A DNA stretch of 64,000 nucleotides from Cladorhizidae sp. MBARI D1340-BT2 (GCA_028752905.1 JAQNBH010000021.1:1086501-1150500), one strand, 5' to 3'; shown: positions 24,360 to 38,514, counted from the stretch's first letter. Translations and numbers: made by a program. Notes: a model not told the origin generated them from the letters alone.

Positions 24360-27300
24360 CTTGATGCTAAACATGTTAGCTTCGTAGATTATCCACACCA
24401 CTGAATAGACTTGATGTATAGCTATTAAGATAGGACTCTCTAAGTGCTCTCTCTTGATACCAAACATCCATATATTCTGCACACTTCACTGTAATGGACT
24501 TGCAAGATAGGTATCTCTCAGTGTTCTCTATCTTGAGCTAAACATGTTAGCTTCATAGATTCTCCACACTTCACTGAATAGAGTTGATATATAGCTCTAA
24601 AGGTAGGCCTCTCTCCGTTCTCTCTCTTGATACCAAACATCCGTATATTCTGCATACATAGAATCACAAGATAGGTTTCTCTATGTGTTCTCTATCTTGA
24701 TGCTAAACAGGTTAGCTTCATAGATTCTCCACACTTCACTGTATAAACTTGATATATAGCTATTAAGATAGGTCTCTCCCTGTGCTCTCTGTTGATATCA
24801 AACATCCATAATATTCTGCACACTTCACTGTAATGGACTTGATATGATTCGAATGATAGGTTTCATTATGTGTTCTCTATCTTGATATTTGCCCTAATTT
24901 GGTCTATAATATGTTTCTCATTTTTCCCCAAAAAATCTTGTTATTTTGCCGTAAAGCTCATAACTTTTCTACACTTTACCCCAAAAAGATAATTTTTATA
25001 TCATCGGATAGCCCTTCTAATTATCTGTCTTTTGTACGTGCCAAAATATTGAGTACTCTAAGTATTAGCAAGTTATGGTGATTTGAAGTGGTAAGGTTTG
25101 CGATCTTTCCTGGCGTTTTCCAGTTGCCAAAGCGGTGGCCTGCCAGTGAAAAACCACTACATTTATTGATAATCTGTTGACATGTTGCAGATAAGGGCCT
25201 TCTCTATCAGTTGACAAAATCTGGGACTTTGGTCTTGTTAATTAGGGCAGTTATGAATTGTACTCTTACTTGATGCTAAACATGTTAGCTTCGTAGATTA
25301 TCCACACTTCACTGAATAGACTTGATGTATAGCTATTAAGATAGGACTCTCTAAGTGCTCTCTCTTGATACCAAACATCCATATATTCTGCACACTTCAC
25401 TGTAATGGACTTGCAAGATAGGTATCTCTCAGTGTTCTCTATCTTGAGCTAAACATGTTAGCTTCATAGATTCTCCACACTTCACTGAATAGAGTTGATA
25501 TATAGCTCTAAAGGTAGGCCTCTCTCTGTTCTCTCTCTTGATACCAAACATCCGTATATTCTGCATACATAGAATCACAAGATAGGTTTCTCTATGTGTT
25601 CTCTATCTTGATGCTAAACAGGTTAGCTTCATAGATTCTCCACACTTCACTGTATAAACTTGATATATAGCTATTAAGATAGGTCTCTCCCTGTGCTCTC
25701 TGTTGATATCAAACATCCATAATATTCTGCACACTTCACTGTAATGGACTTGATATGATTCGAATGATAGGTTTCATTATGTGTTCTCTATCTTGATATT
25801 TGCCCTAATTTGGTCTATAATATGTTTCTCATTTTTTCCCAAAAAATCTTGTTATTTTGCCGTAAAGCTCATAACTTTTCTACACTTTACCCCAAAAAGA
25901 TAATTTTTATATCATCGGATAGCCCTTCTAATTATCTGTCTTTTGTACGTGCCAAAATATTGAGTACTCTAAGTATTAGCAAGTTATGGTGATTTGAAGT
26001 GGTAAGGTTTGCGATCTTTCCTGGCGTTTTCCAGTTGCCAAAGCGGTGGCCTGCCAGTGAAAAACCACTACATTTATTGATAATCTGTTGACATGTTGCA
26101 GATAAGGGCCTTCTCTATCAGTTGACAAAATCTGGGACTTTGGTCTTGTTAATTAGGGCAGTTATGAATTGTACTCTTACTTGATGCTAAACATGTTAGC
26201 TTCGTAGATTATCCACACTTCACTGAATAGACTTGATGTATAGCTATTAAGATAGGACTCTCTAAGTGCTCTCTCTTGATACCAAACATCCATATATTCT
26301 GCACACTTCACTGTAATGGACTTGCAAGATAGGTATCTCTCAGTGTTCTCTATCTTGAGCTAAACATGTTAGCTTCATAGATTCTCCACACTTCACTGAA
26401 TAGAGTTGATATATAGCTCTAAAGGTAGGCCTCTCTCTGTTCTCTCTCTTGATACCATACGTCCGTATATTCTGCATACATAGAATCACAAGATAGGTTT
26501 CTCTATGTGTTCTCTATCTTGATGCTAAACAGGTTAGCTTCATAGATTCTCCACACTTCACTGTATAAACTTGATATATAGCTATTAAGATAGGTCTCTC
26601 CCTGTGCTCTCTGTTGATATCAAACATCCATAATATTCTGCATACTTCACTGTAATGGACTTGATATGATTCGAATGATAGGTTTCATTATGTGTTCTCT
26701 ATCTTGATATTTGCCATAATTTGGTCTATATGTTTCTCATTTTTCCCCAAAAAATCTTGTTATTTTGCCGTAAAGCTCATAACTTTTCTACACTTTACCC
26801 CAAAAAGATAATTTTTATATCATCGGATAGCCCTTCTAATTATCTGTCTTTTGTACGTGCCAAAATATTGAGTACTCTAAGTATTAGCAAGTTATGGTGA
26901 TTTGAAGTGGTAAGGTTTGCGATCTTTCCTGGCGTTTTCCAGTTGCCAAAGCGGTGGCCTGCCAGTGAAAAACCACTACATTTATTGATAATCTGTTGAC
27001 ATGTTGCAGATAAGGGCCTTCTCTATCAGTTGACAAAATCTGGGACTTTGGTCTTGTTAATTAGGGCAGTTATGAATTGTACTCTTACTTGATGCTAAAC
27101 ATGTTAGCTTCGTAGATTATCCACACTTCAATGAATAGACTTGATGTATAGCTATTAAGATAGGACTCTCTAAGTGCTCTCTCTTGATACCAAACATCCA
27201 TATATTCTGCACACTTCACTGTAATGGACTTGCAAGATAGGTATCTCTCAGTGTTCTCTATCTTGAGCTAAACATGTTAGCTTCATAGATTCTCCACACT

Positions 27301-29432
27301 TCACTGAATAGAGTTGATATATAGCTCTAAAGGTAGGCCTCTCTCTGTTCTCTCTCTTGATACCAAACATCCGTATATTCTGCATACATAGAATCACAAG
27401 ATAGGTTTCTCTATGTGTTCTCTATCTTGATGCTAAACAGGTTAGCTTCATAGATTCTCCACACTTCACTGTATAAACTTGATATATAGCTATTAAGATA
27501 GGTCTCTCCCTGTGCTCTCTGTTGATATCAAACATCCATAATATTCTGCACACTTCACTGTAATGGACTTGATATGATTCGAATGATAGGTTTCATTATG
27601 TGTTCTCTATCTTGATATTTGCCCTAATTTGGTCTATAATATGTTTCTCATTTTTTCCCAAAAAATCTTGTTATTTTGCCGTAAAGCTCATAACTTTTCT
27701 ACACTTTACCCCAAAAAGATAATTTTTATATCATCGGATAGCCCTTCTAATTATCTGTCTTTTGTACGTGCCAAAATATTGAGTACTCTAAGTATTAGCA
27801 AGTTATGGTGATTTGAAGTGGTAAGGTTTGCGATCTTTCCTGGCGTTTTCCAGTTGCCAAAGCGGTGGCCTGCCAGTGAAAAACCACTACATTTATTGAT
27901 AATCTGTTGACATGTTGCAGATAAGGGCCTTCTCTATCAGTTGACAAAATCTGGGACTTTGGTCTTGTTAATTAGGGCAGTTATGAATTGTACTCTTACT
28001 TGATGCTAAACATGTTAGCTTCGTAGATTATCCACACTTCACTGAATAGACTTGATGTATAGCTATTAAGATAGGACTCTCTAAGTGCTCTCTCTTGATA
28101 CCAAACATCCATATATTCTGCACACTTCACTGTAATGGACTTGCAAGATAGGTATCTCTCAGTGTTCTCTATCTTGAGCTAAACATGTTAGCTTCATAGA
28201 TTCTCCACACTTCACTGAATAGAGTTGATATATAGCTCTAAAGGTAGGCCTCTCTCTGTTCTCTCTCTTGATACCAAACATCCGTATATTCTGCATACAT
28301 AGAATCACAAGATAGGTTTCTCTATGTGTTCTCTATCTTGATGCTAAACAGGTTAGCTTCATAGATTCTCCACACTTCACTGTATAAACTTGATATATAG
28401 CTATTAAGATAGGTCTCTCCCTGTGCTCTCTGTTGATATCAAACATCCATAATATTCTGCACACTTCACTGTAATGGACTTGATATGATTCGAATGATAG
28501 GTTTCATTATGTGTTCTCTATCTTGATATTTGCCCTAATTTGGTCTATAATATGTTTCTCATTTTTTCCCAAAAAATCTTGTTATTTTGCCGTAAAGCTC
28601 ATAACTTTTCTACACTTTACCCCAAAAAGATAATTTTTATATCATCGGATAGCCCTTCTAATTATCTGTCTTTTGTACGTGCCAAAATATTGAGTACTCT
28701 AAGTATTAGCAAGTTATGGTGATTTGAAGTGGTAAGGTTTGCGATCTTTCCTGGCGTTTTCCAGTTGCCAAAGCGGTGGCCTGCCAGTGAAAAACCACTA
28801 CATTTATTGATAATCTGTTGACATGTTGCAGATAAGGGCCTTCTCTATCAGTTGACAAAATCTGGGACTTTGGTCTTGTTAATTAGGGCAGTTATGAATT
28901 GTACTCTTACTTGATGCTAAACATGTTAGCTTCGTAGATTATCCACACTTCACTGAATAGACTTGATGTATAGCTATTAAGATAGGACTCTCTAAGTGCT
29001 CTCTCTTGATACCAAACATCCATATATTCTGCACACTTCACTGTAATGGACTTGCAAGATAGGTATCTCTCAGTGTTCTCTATCTTGAGCTAAACATGTT
29101 AGCTTCATAGATTCTCCACACTTCACTGAATAGAGTTGATATATAGCTCTAAAGGTAGGCCTCTCTCTGTTCTCTCTCATGATACCAAACATCCGTATAT
29201 TCTGCATACATAGAATCACAAGATAGGTTTCTCTATGTGTTCTCTATCTTGATGCTAAACAGGTTAGCTTCATAGATTCTCCACACTTCACTGTATAAAC
29301 TTGATATATAGCTATTAAGATAGGTCTCTCCCTGTGCTCTCTGTTGATATCAAACATCCATAATATTCTGCACACTTCACTGTAATGGACTTGATATGAT
29401 TCGAATGATAGGTTTCATTATGTGTTCTCTAT

Positions 29433-29820
29433 CTTGATATTTGCCCTAATTTGGTCTATAATATGTTTCTCATTTTCCCCCCAAAAATCTTGCTTTTTTG
29501 CCGTAAAGCTCATAACTTTTCTACACTTTATCCAAAAAAGATAATTTTTATATTACTGAATAGCCCTTCTAATTATCTGTCTTTTGTACGTGCCAAAATT
29601 TTGTGTACTCTAAGTATTAGCAAGTTATGGTGATTTGAAGTGGTAAGGTTTGCGATCTTTCCTGGCGTTTTCCAGTTGCCAAAGCGGTGGCCTGCCAGTG
29701 AAAAACCACTACATTTATTGATAATCTGTTGACATGTTGCAGATAAGGACCTTCTCTATCAGTTGACAAAATCTGGCACTTTGGTCTTGTTAATTAGGGC
29801 AGTTATGAATTGTAATCTTA
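29433..29820. repeat. Y-type core
   Basis: Y marker set with a T4C6A5 tract. It lies 5461 bp (six monomers) after the previous Y core and is followed by CACACCACTG but by CTCTCTGTT rather than CTCTCCGTT. Confidence 0.85.
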
Positions 29821-32800
29821 CTTGATGCTAAACATGTTAGCTTCGTAGATTATCCACACCACTGAATAGACTTGATGTATAGCTATTAAGATAGGACTCT
29901 CTAAGTGCTCTCTCTTGATACCAAACATCCATATATTCTGCACACTTCACTGTAATGGACTTGCAAGATAGGTATCTCTCAGTGTTCTCTATCTTGAGCT
30001 AAACATGTTAGCTTCATAGATTCTCCACACTTCACTGAATAGAGTTGATATATAGCTCTAAAGGTAGGCCTCTCTCTGTTCTCTCTCTTGATACCAAACA
30101 TCCGTATATTCTGCATACATAGAATCACAAGATAGGTTTCTCTATGTGTTCTCTATCTTGATGCTAAACAGGTTAGCTTCATAGATTCTCCACACTTCAC
30201 TGTATAAACTTGATATATAGCTATTAAGATAGGTCTCTCCCTGTGCTCTCTGTTGATATCAAACATCCATAATATTCTGCACACTTCACTGTAATGGACT
30301 TGATATGATTCGAATGATAGGTTTCATTATGTGTTCTCTATCTTGATATTTGCCCTAATTTGGTCTATAATATGTTTCTCATTTTTTCCCAAAAAATCTT
30401 GTTATTTTGCCGTAAAGCTCATAACTTTTCTACACTTTACCCCAAAAAGATAATTTTTATATCATCGGATAGCCCTTCTAATTATCTGTCTTTTGTACGT
30501 GCCAAAATATTGAGTACTCTAAGTATTAGCAAGTTATGGTGATTTGAAGTGGTAAGGTTTGCGATCTTTCCTGGCGTTTTCCAGTTGCCAAAGCGGTGGC
30601 CTGCCAGTGAAAAACCACTACATTTATTGATAATCTGTTGACATGTTGCAGATAAGGGCCTTCTCTATCAGTTGACAAAATCTGGGACTTTGGTCTTGTT
30701 AATTAGGGCAGTTATGAATTGTACTCTTACTTGATGCTAAACATGTTAGCTTCGTAGATTATCCACACTTCAATGAATAGACTTGATGTATAGCTATTAA
30801 GATAGGACTCTCTAAGTGCTCTCTCTTGATACCAAACATCCATATATTCTGCACACTTCACTGTAATGGACTTGCAAGATAGGTATCTCTCAGTGTTCTC
30901 TATCTTGAGCTAAACATGTTAGCTTCATAGATTCTCCACACTTCACTGAATAGAGTTGATATATAGCTCTAAAGGTAGGCCTCTCTCTGTTCTCTCTCTT
31001 GATACCAAACATCCGTATATTCTGCATACATAGAATCACAAGATAGGTTTCTCTATGTGTTCTCTATCTTGATGCTAAACAGGTTAGCTTCATAGATTCT
31101 CCACACTTCACTGTATAAACTTGATATATAGCTATTAAGATAGGTCTCTCCCTGTGCTCTCTGTTGATATCAAACATCCATAATATTCTGCACACTTCAC
31201 TGTAATGGACTTGATATGATTCGAATGATAGGTTTCATTATGTGTTCTCTATCTTGATATTTGCCCTAATTTGGTCTATAATATGTTTCTCATTTTTTCC
31301 CAAAAAATCTTGTTATTTTGCCGTAAAGCTCATAACTTTTCTACACTTTACCCCAAAAAGATAATTTTTATATCATCGGATAGCCCTTCTAATTATCTGT
31401 CTTTTGTACGTGCCAAAATATTGAGTACTCTAAGTATTAGCAAGTTATGGTGATTTGAAGTGGTAAGGTTTGCGATCTTTCCTGGCGTTTTCCAGTTGCC
31501 AAAGCGGTGGCCTGCCAGTGAAAAACCACTACATTTATTGATAATCTGTTGACATGTTGCAGATAAGGGCCTTCTCTATCAGTTGACAAAATCTGGGACT
31601 TTGGTCTTGTTAATTAGGGCAGTTATGAATTGTACTCTTACTTGATGCTAAACATGTTAGCTTCGTAGATTATCCACACTTCACTGAATAGACTTGATGT
31701 ATAGCTATTAAGATAGGACTCTCTAAGTGCTCTCTCTTGATACCAAACATCCATATATTCTGCACACTTCACTGTAATGGACTTGCAAGATAGGTATCTC
31801 TCAGTGTTCTCTATCTTGAGCTAAACATGTTAGCTTCATAGATTCTCCACACTTCACTGAATAGAGTTGATATATAGCTCTAAAGGTAGGCCTCTCTCTG
31901 TTCTCTCTCTTGATACCAAACATCCGTATATTCTGCATACATAGAATCACAAGATAGGTTTCTCTATGTGTTCTCTATCTTGATGCTAAACAGGTTAGCT
32001 TCATAGATTCTCCACACTTCACTGTATAAACTTGATATATAGCTATTAAGATAGGTCTCTCCCTGTGCTCTCTGTTGATATCAAACATCCATAATATTCT
32101 GCACACTTCACTGTAATGGACTTGATATGATTCGAATGATAGGTTTCATTATGTGTTCTCTATCTTGATATTTGCCCTAATTTGGTCTATAATATGTTTC
32201 TCATTTTTTCCCAAAAAATCTTGTTATTTTGCCGTAAAGCTCATAACTTTTCTACACTTTACCCCAAAAAGATAATTTTTATATCATCGGATAGCCCTTC
32301 TAATTATCTGTCTTTTGTACGTGCCAAAATATTGAGTACTCTAAGTATTAGCAAGTTATGGTGATTTGAAGTGGTAAGGTTTGCGATCTTTCCTGGCGTT
32401 TTCCAGTTGCCAAAGCGGTGGCCTGCCAGTGAAAAACCACTACATTTATTGATAATCTGTTGACATGTTGCAGATAAGGGCCTTCTCTATCAGTTGACAA
32501 AATCTGGGACTTTGGTCTTGTTAATTAGGGCAGTTATGAATTGTACTCTTACTTGATGCTAAACATGTTAGCTTCGTAGATTATCCACACTTCACTGAAT
32601 AGACTTGATGTATAGCTATTAAGATAGGACTCTCTAAGTGCTCTCTCTTGATACCAAACATCCATATATTCTGCACACTTCACTGTAATGGACTTGCAAG
32701 ATAGGTATCTCTCAGTGTTCTCTATCTTGAGCTAAACATGTTAGCTTCATAGATTCTCCACACTTCACTGAATAGAGTTGATATATAGCTCTAAAGGTAG

Positions 32801-33114
32801 GCCTCTCTCTGTTCTCTCTCTTGATACCAAACATCCGTATATTCTGCATACATAGAATCACAAGATAGGTTTCTCTATGTGTTCTCTATCTTGATGCTAA
32901 ACAGGTTAGCTTCATAGATTCTCCACACTTCACTGTATAAACTTGATATATAGCTATTAAGATAGGTCTCTCCCTGTGCTCTCTGTTGATATCAAACATC
33001 CATAATATTCTGCACACTTCACTGTAATGGACTTGATATGATTCGAATGATAGGTTTCATTATGTGTTCTCTATCTTGATATTTGCCCTAATTTGGTCTA
33101 TAATATGTTTCTCA

Positions 33115-33129
33115 TTTTCCCCCCAAAAA
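33115..33129. other. Y-type T4C6A5 tract in an otherwise X-type core
   Basis: The tract here matches that of Y cores (e.g. near 29473), but the bases that follow are CTTGTTATTTT and ACCCCAAAAAG, the X pattern. The sub-repeat of the next monomer carries CTCTCCGTT near 33716, a variant usually found just after Y cores. This monomer therefore looks mosaic. Confidence 0.7.
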
Positions 33130-34896
33130 TCTTGTTATTTTGCCGTAAAGCTCATAACTTTTCTACACTTTACCCCAAAAAGATAATTTTTATATCATCG
33201 GATAGCCCTTCTAATTATCTGTCTTTTGTACGTGCCAAAATATTGAGTACTCTAAGTATTAGCAAGTTATGGTGATTTGAAGTGGTAAGGTTTGCGATCT
33301 TTCCTGGCGTTTTCCAGTTGCCAAAGCGGTGGCCTGCCAGTGAAAAACCACTACATTTATTGATAATCTGTTGACATGTTGCAGATAAGGGCCTTCTCTA
33401 TCAGTTGACAAAATCTGGGACTTTGGTCTTGTTAATTAGGGCAGTTATGAATTGTACTCTTACTTGATGCTAAACATGTTAGCTTCGTAGATTATCCACA
33501 CTTCACTGAATAGACTTGATGTATAGCTATTAAGATAGGACTCTCTAAGTGCTCTCTCTTGATACCAAACATCCATATATTCTGCACACTTCACTGTAAT
33601 GGACTTGCAAGATAGGTATCTCTCAGTGTTCTCTATCTTGAGCTAAACATGTTAGCTTCATAGATTCTCCACACTTCACTGAATAGAGTTGATATATAGC
33701 TCTAAAGGTAGGCCTCTCTCCGTTCTCTCTCTTGATACCAAACATCCGTATATTCTGCATACATAGAATCACAAGATAGGTTTCTCTATGTGTTCTCTAT
33801 CTTGATGCTAAACAGGTTAGCTTCATAGATTCTCCACACTTCACTGTATAAACTTGATATATAGCTATTAAGATAGGTCTCTCCCTGTGCTCTCTGTTGA
33901 TATCAAACATCCATAATATTCTGCACACTTCACTGTAATGGACTTGATATGATTCGAATGATAGGTTTCATTATGTGTTCTCTATCTTGATATTTGCCCT
34001 AATTTGGTCTATAATATGTTTCTCATTTTTTCCCAAAAAATCTTGTTATTTTGCCGTAAAGCTCATAACTTTTCTACACTTTACCCCAAAAAGATAATTT
34101 TTATATTATCGGATAGCCCTTCTAATTATCTGTCTTTTGTACGTGCCAAAATATTGAGTACTCTAAGTATTAGCAAGTTATGGTGATTTGAAGTGGTAAG
34201 GTTTGCGATCTTTCCTGGCGTTTTCCAGTTGCCAAAGCGGTGGCCTGCCAGTGAAAAACCACTACATTTATTGATAATCTGTTGACATGTTGCAGATAAG
34301 GGCCTTCTCTATCAGTTGACAAAATCTGGGACTTTGGTCTTGTTAATTAGGGCAGTTATGAATTGTACTCTTACTTGATGCTAAACATGTTAGCTTCGTA
34401 GATTATCCACACTTCACTGAATAGACTTGATGTATAGCTATTAAGATAGGACTCTCTAAGTGCTCTCTCTTGATACCAAACATCCATATATTCTGCACAC
34501 TTCACTGTAATGGACTTGCAAGATAGGTATCTCTCAGTGTTCTCTATCTTGAGCTAAACATGTTAGCTTCATAGATTCTCCACACTTCACTGAATAGAGT
34601 TGATATATAGCTCTAAAGGTAGGCCTCTCTCTGTTCTCTCTCTTGATACCAAACATCCGTATATTCTGCATACATAGAATCACAAGATAGGTTTCTCTAT
34701 GTGTTCTCTATCTTGATGCTAAACAGGTTAGCTTCATAGATTCTCCACACTTCACTGTATAAACTTGATATATAGCTATTAAGATAGGTCTCTCCCTGTG
34801 CTCTCTGTTGATATCAAACATCCATAATATTCTGCACACTTCACTGTAATGGACTTGATATGATTCGAATGATAGGTTTCATTATGTGTTCTCTAT

Positions 34897-35284
34897 CTTG
34901 ATATTTGCCCTAATTTGGTCTATAATATGTTTCTCATTTTCCCCCCAAAAATCTTGCTTTTTTGCCGTAAAGCTCATAACTTTTCTACACTTTATCCAAA
35001 AAAGATAATTTTTATATTACTGAATAGCCCTTCTAATTATCTGTCTTTTGTACGTGCCAAAATTTTGTGTACTCTAAGTATTAGCAAGTTATGGTGATTT
35101 GAAGTGGTAAGGTTTGCGATCTTTCCTGGCGTTTTCCAGTTGCCAAAGCGGTGGCCTGCCAGTGAAAAACCACTACATTTATTGATAATCTGTTGACATG
35201 TTGCAGATAAGGACCTTCTCTATCAGTTGACAAAATCTGGCACTTTGGTCTTGTTAATTAGGGCAGTTATGAATTGTAATCTTA
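34897..35284. repeat. Y-type core
   Basis: Y marker set, 5464 bp after the previous Y core. The next monomer has the full-length CACACTTCACTG instead of the linked CACACCACTG, yet keeps CTCTCCGTT. The Y haplotype is therefore interrupted there. Confidence 0.85.
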
Positions 35285-36718
35285 CTTGATGCTAAACATG
35301 TTAGCTTCGTAGATTATCCACACTTCACTGAATAGACTTGATGTATAGCTATTAAGATAGGACTCTCTAAGTGCTCTCTCTTGATACCAAACATCCATAT
35401 ATTCTGCACACTTCACTGTAATGGACTTGCAAGATAGGTATCTCTCAGTGTTCTCTATCTTGAGCTAAACATGTTAGCTTCATAGATTCTCCACACTTTA
35501 CTGAATAGAGTTGATATATAGCTCTAAAGGTAGGCCTCTCTCCGTTCTCTCTCTTGATACCAAACATCCGTATATTCTGCATACATAGAATCACAAGATA
35601 GGTTTCTCTATGTGTTCTCTATCTTGATGCTAAACAGGTTAGCTTCATAGATTCTCCACACTTCACTGTATAAACTTGATATATAGCTATTAAGATAGGT
35701 CTCTCCCTGTGCTCTCTGTTGATATCAAACATCCATAATATTCTGCACACTTCACTGTAATGGACTTGATATGATTCGAATGATAGGTTTCATTATGTGT
35801 TCTCTATCTTGATATTTGCCCTAATTTGGTCTATAATATGTTTCTCATTTTTTCCCAAAAAATCTTGTTATTTTGCCGTAAAGCTCATAACTTTTCTACA
35901 CTTTACCCCAAAAAGATAATTTTTATATCATCGGATAGCCCTTCTAATTATCTGTCTTTTGTACGTGCCAAAATATTGAGGACTCTAAGTATTAGCAAGT
36001 TATGGTGATTTGAAGTGGTAAGGTTTGCGATCTTTCCTGGCGTTTTCCAGTTGCCAAAGCGGTGGCCTGCCAGTGAAAAACCACTACATTTATTGATAAT
36101 CTGTTGACATGTTGCAGATAAGGGCCTTCTCTATCAGTTGACAAAATCTGGGACTTTGGTCTTGTTAATTAGGGCAGTTATGAATTGTACTCTTACTTGA
36201 TGCTAAACATGTTAGCTTCGTAGATTATCCACACTTCACTGAATAGACTTGATGTATAGCTATTAAGATAGGACTCTCTAAGTGCTCTCTCTTGATACCA
36301 AACATCCATATATTCTGCACACTTCACTGTAATGGACTTGCAAGATAGGTATCTCTCAGTGTTCTCTATCTTGAGCTAAACATGTTAGCTTCATAGATTC
36401 TCCACACTTCACTGAATAGAGTTGATATATAGCTCTAAAGGTAGGCCTCTCTCTGTTCTCTCTCTTGATACCAAACATCCGTATATTCTGCATACATAGA
36501 ATCACAAGATAGGTTTCTCTATGTGTTCTCTATCTTGATGCTAAACAGGTTAGCTTCATAGATTCTCCACACTTCACTGTATAAACTTGATATATAGCTA
36601 TTAAGATAGGTCTCTCCCTGTGCTCTCTGTTGATATCAAACATCCATAATATTCTGCACACTTCACTGTAATGGACTTGATATGATTCGAATGATAGGTT
36701 TCATTATGTGTTCTCTAT

Positions 36719-37106
36719 CTTGATATTTGCCCTAATTTGGTCTATAATATGTTTCTCATTTTCCCCCCAAAAATCTTGCTTTTTTGCCGTAAAGCTCATA
36801 ACTTTTCTACACTTTATCCAAAAAAGATAATTTTTATATTACTGAATAGCCCTTCTAATTATCTGTCTTTTGTACGTGCCAAAATTTTGTGTACTCTAAG
36901 TATTAGCAAGTTATGGTGATTTGAAGTGGTAAGGTTTGCGATCTTTCCTGGCGTTTTCCAGTTGCCAAAGCGGTGGCCTGCCAGTGAAAAACCACTACAT
37001 TTATTGATAATCTGTTGACATGTTGCAGATAAGGACCTTCTCTATCAGTTGACAAAATCTGGCACTTTGGTCTTGTTAATTAGGGCAGTTATGAATTGTA
37101 ATCTTA
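36719..37106. repeat. Y-type core
   Basis: Two monomers (1822 bp) after the previous Y core. It is followed by the same interrupted pattern: CACACTTCACTG with CTCTCCGTT near 37363. The two Y cores at 34897 and 36719 are therefore probably duplicates of each other. Confidence 0.85.
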
Positions 37107-38017
37107 CTTGATGCTAAACATGTTAGCTTCGTAGATTATCCACACTTCACTGAATAGACTTGATGTATAGCTATTAAGATAGGACTCTCTAAGTGCTCTC
37201 TCTTGATACCAAACATCCATATATTCTGCACACTTCACTGTAATGGACTTGCAAGATAGGTATCTCTCAGTGTTCTCTATCTTGAGCTAAACATGTTAGC
37301 TTCATAGATTCTCCACACTTCACTGAATAGAGTTGATATATAGCTCTAAAGGTAGGCCTCTCTCCGTTCTCTCTCTTGATACCAAACATCCGTATATTCT
37401 GCATACATAGAATCACAAGATAGGTTTCTCTATGTGTTCTCTATCTTGATGCTAAACAGGTTAGCTTCATAGATTCTCCACACTTCACTGTATAAACTTG
37501 ATATATAGCTATTAAGATAGGTCTCTCCCTGTGCTCTCTGTTGATATCAAACATCCATAATATTCTGCACACTTCACTGTAATGGACTTGATATGATTCG
37601 AATGATAGGTTTCATTATGTGTTCTCTATCTTGATATTTGCCCTAATTTGGTCTATAATATGTTTCTCATTTTTTCCCAAAAAATCTTGTTATTTTGCCG
37701 TAAAGCTCATAACTTTTCTACACTTTACCCCAAAAAGATAATTTTTATATCATCGGATAGCCCTTCTAATTATCTGTCTTTTGTACGTGCCAAAATATTG
37801 AGTACTCTAAGTATTAGCAAGTTATGGTGATTTGAAGTGGTAAGGTTTGCGATCTTTCCTGGCGTTTTCCAGTTGCCAAAGCGGTGGCCTGCCAGTGAAA
37901 AACCACTACATTTATTGATAATCTGTTGACATGTTGCAGATAAGGGCCTTCTCTATCAGTTGACAAAATCTGGGACTTTGGTCTTGTTAATTAGGGCAGT
38001 TATGAATTGTACTCTTA

Positions 38018-38191
38018 CTTGATGCTAAACATGTTAGCTTCGTAGATTATCCACACTTCACTGAATAGACTTGATGTATAGCTATTAAGATAGGACTCTC
38101 TAAGTGCTCTCTCTTGATACCAAACATCCATATATTCTGCACACTTCACTGTAATGGACTTGCAAGATAGGTATCTCTCAGTGTTCTCTAT
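38018..38191. repeat. Sub-repeat 1 (174 bp; half-units 95 + 79)
   Basis: Half-unit 1a is 38018-38112, opening CTTGATGCTAAACATG. Half-unit 1b is 38113-38191, opening CTTGATACCAAACATCC. Both halves carry CACTTCACTG, then a CTTGAT/CTTGCA-type word, a GATAGG word and a CTCT-rich end, so they look like diverged copies of one ancestral element of about 80-95 bp. Confidence 0.85.
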
Positions 38192-38355
38192 CTTGAGCTA
38201 AACATGTTAGCTTCATAGATTCTCCACACTTCACTGAATAGAGTTGATATATAGCTCTAAAGGTAGGCCTCTCTCTGTTCTCTCTCTTGATACCAAACAT
38301 CCGTATATTCTGCATACATAGAATCACAAGATAGGTTTCTCTATGTGTTCTCTAT
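38192..38355. repeat. Sub-repeat 2 (164 bp; half-units 94 + 70)
   Basis: Half-unit 2a is 38192-38285 (opens CTTGAGCTAAACATG) and 2b is 38286-38355. The second half is shortened: the usual CACTTCACTGTAATGGA is replaced by a shorter GCATACATAGAATCA segment. This sub-repeat carries the GAGTTG/GACTTG and AAACATCCG/ATACGTCCG polymorphisms that distinguish monomer classes. Confidence 0.85.
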
Positions 38356-38451
38356 CTTGATGCTAAACAGGTTAGCTTCATAGATTCTCCACACTTCACT
38401 GTATAAACTTGATATATAGCTATTAAGATAGGTCTCTCCCTGTGCTCTCTG

Positions 38452-38461
38452 TTGATATCAA
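38452..38461. other. 10-bp perfect palindrome TTGATATCAA
   Basis: Sits at the opening of half-unit 3b and recurs once in the monomers I read. The equivalent position in the other b halves reads TTGATACCAA, so one C-to-T change would create the palindrome. No function can be assigned. Confidence 0.7.
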
Positions 38462-38506
38462 ACATCCATAATATTCTGCACACTTCACTGTAATGGACTT
38501 GATATG

Positions 38507-38514
38507 ATTCGAAT
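38507..38514. other. 8-bp perfect palindrome ATTCGAAT
   Basis: Lies in the extra segment that lengthens half-unit 3b. It was present in the monomers I read and has no counterpart in the other half-units. Function unknown; may be fortuitous. Confidence 0.6.

Larger units (their letters stand above)
23449..37732. repeat. Block V: mostly X-type monomers with scattered Y cores
   Basis: Monomers start at 23449, 24360, 25269, 26180, 27088, 27999, 28910, 29821, 30730, 31641, 32552, 33463, 34374, 35285, 36196 and 37107. Most are X type with T6C3A6 tracts. Y cores occur at 23972-24359, 29433-29820, 34897-35284 and 36719-37106. A GCCATAATT 908-bp form occurs at 26180-27087. The private variant CTTCAATGAATAG appears twice, near 27131 and 30773 (offset 3642 bp, four monomers), so a local duplication or conversion has occurred. 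No clean long HOR is visible, and nothing other than satellite is present. Confidence 0.85.
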
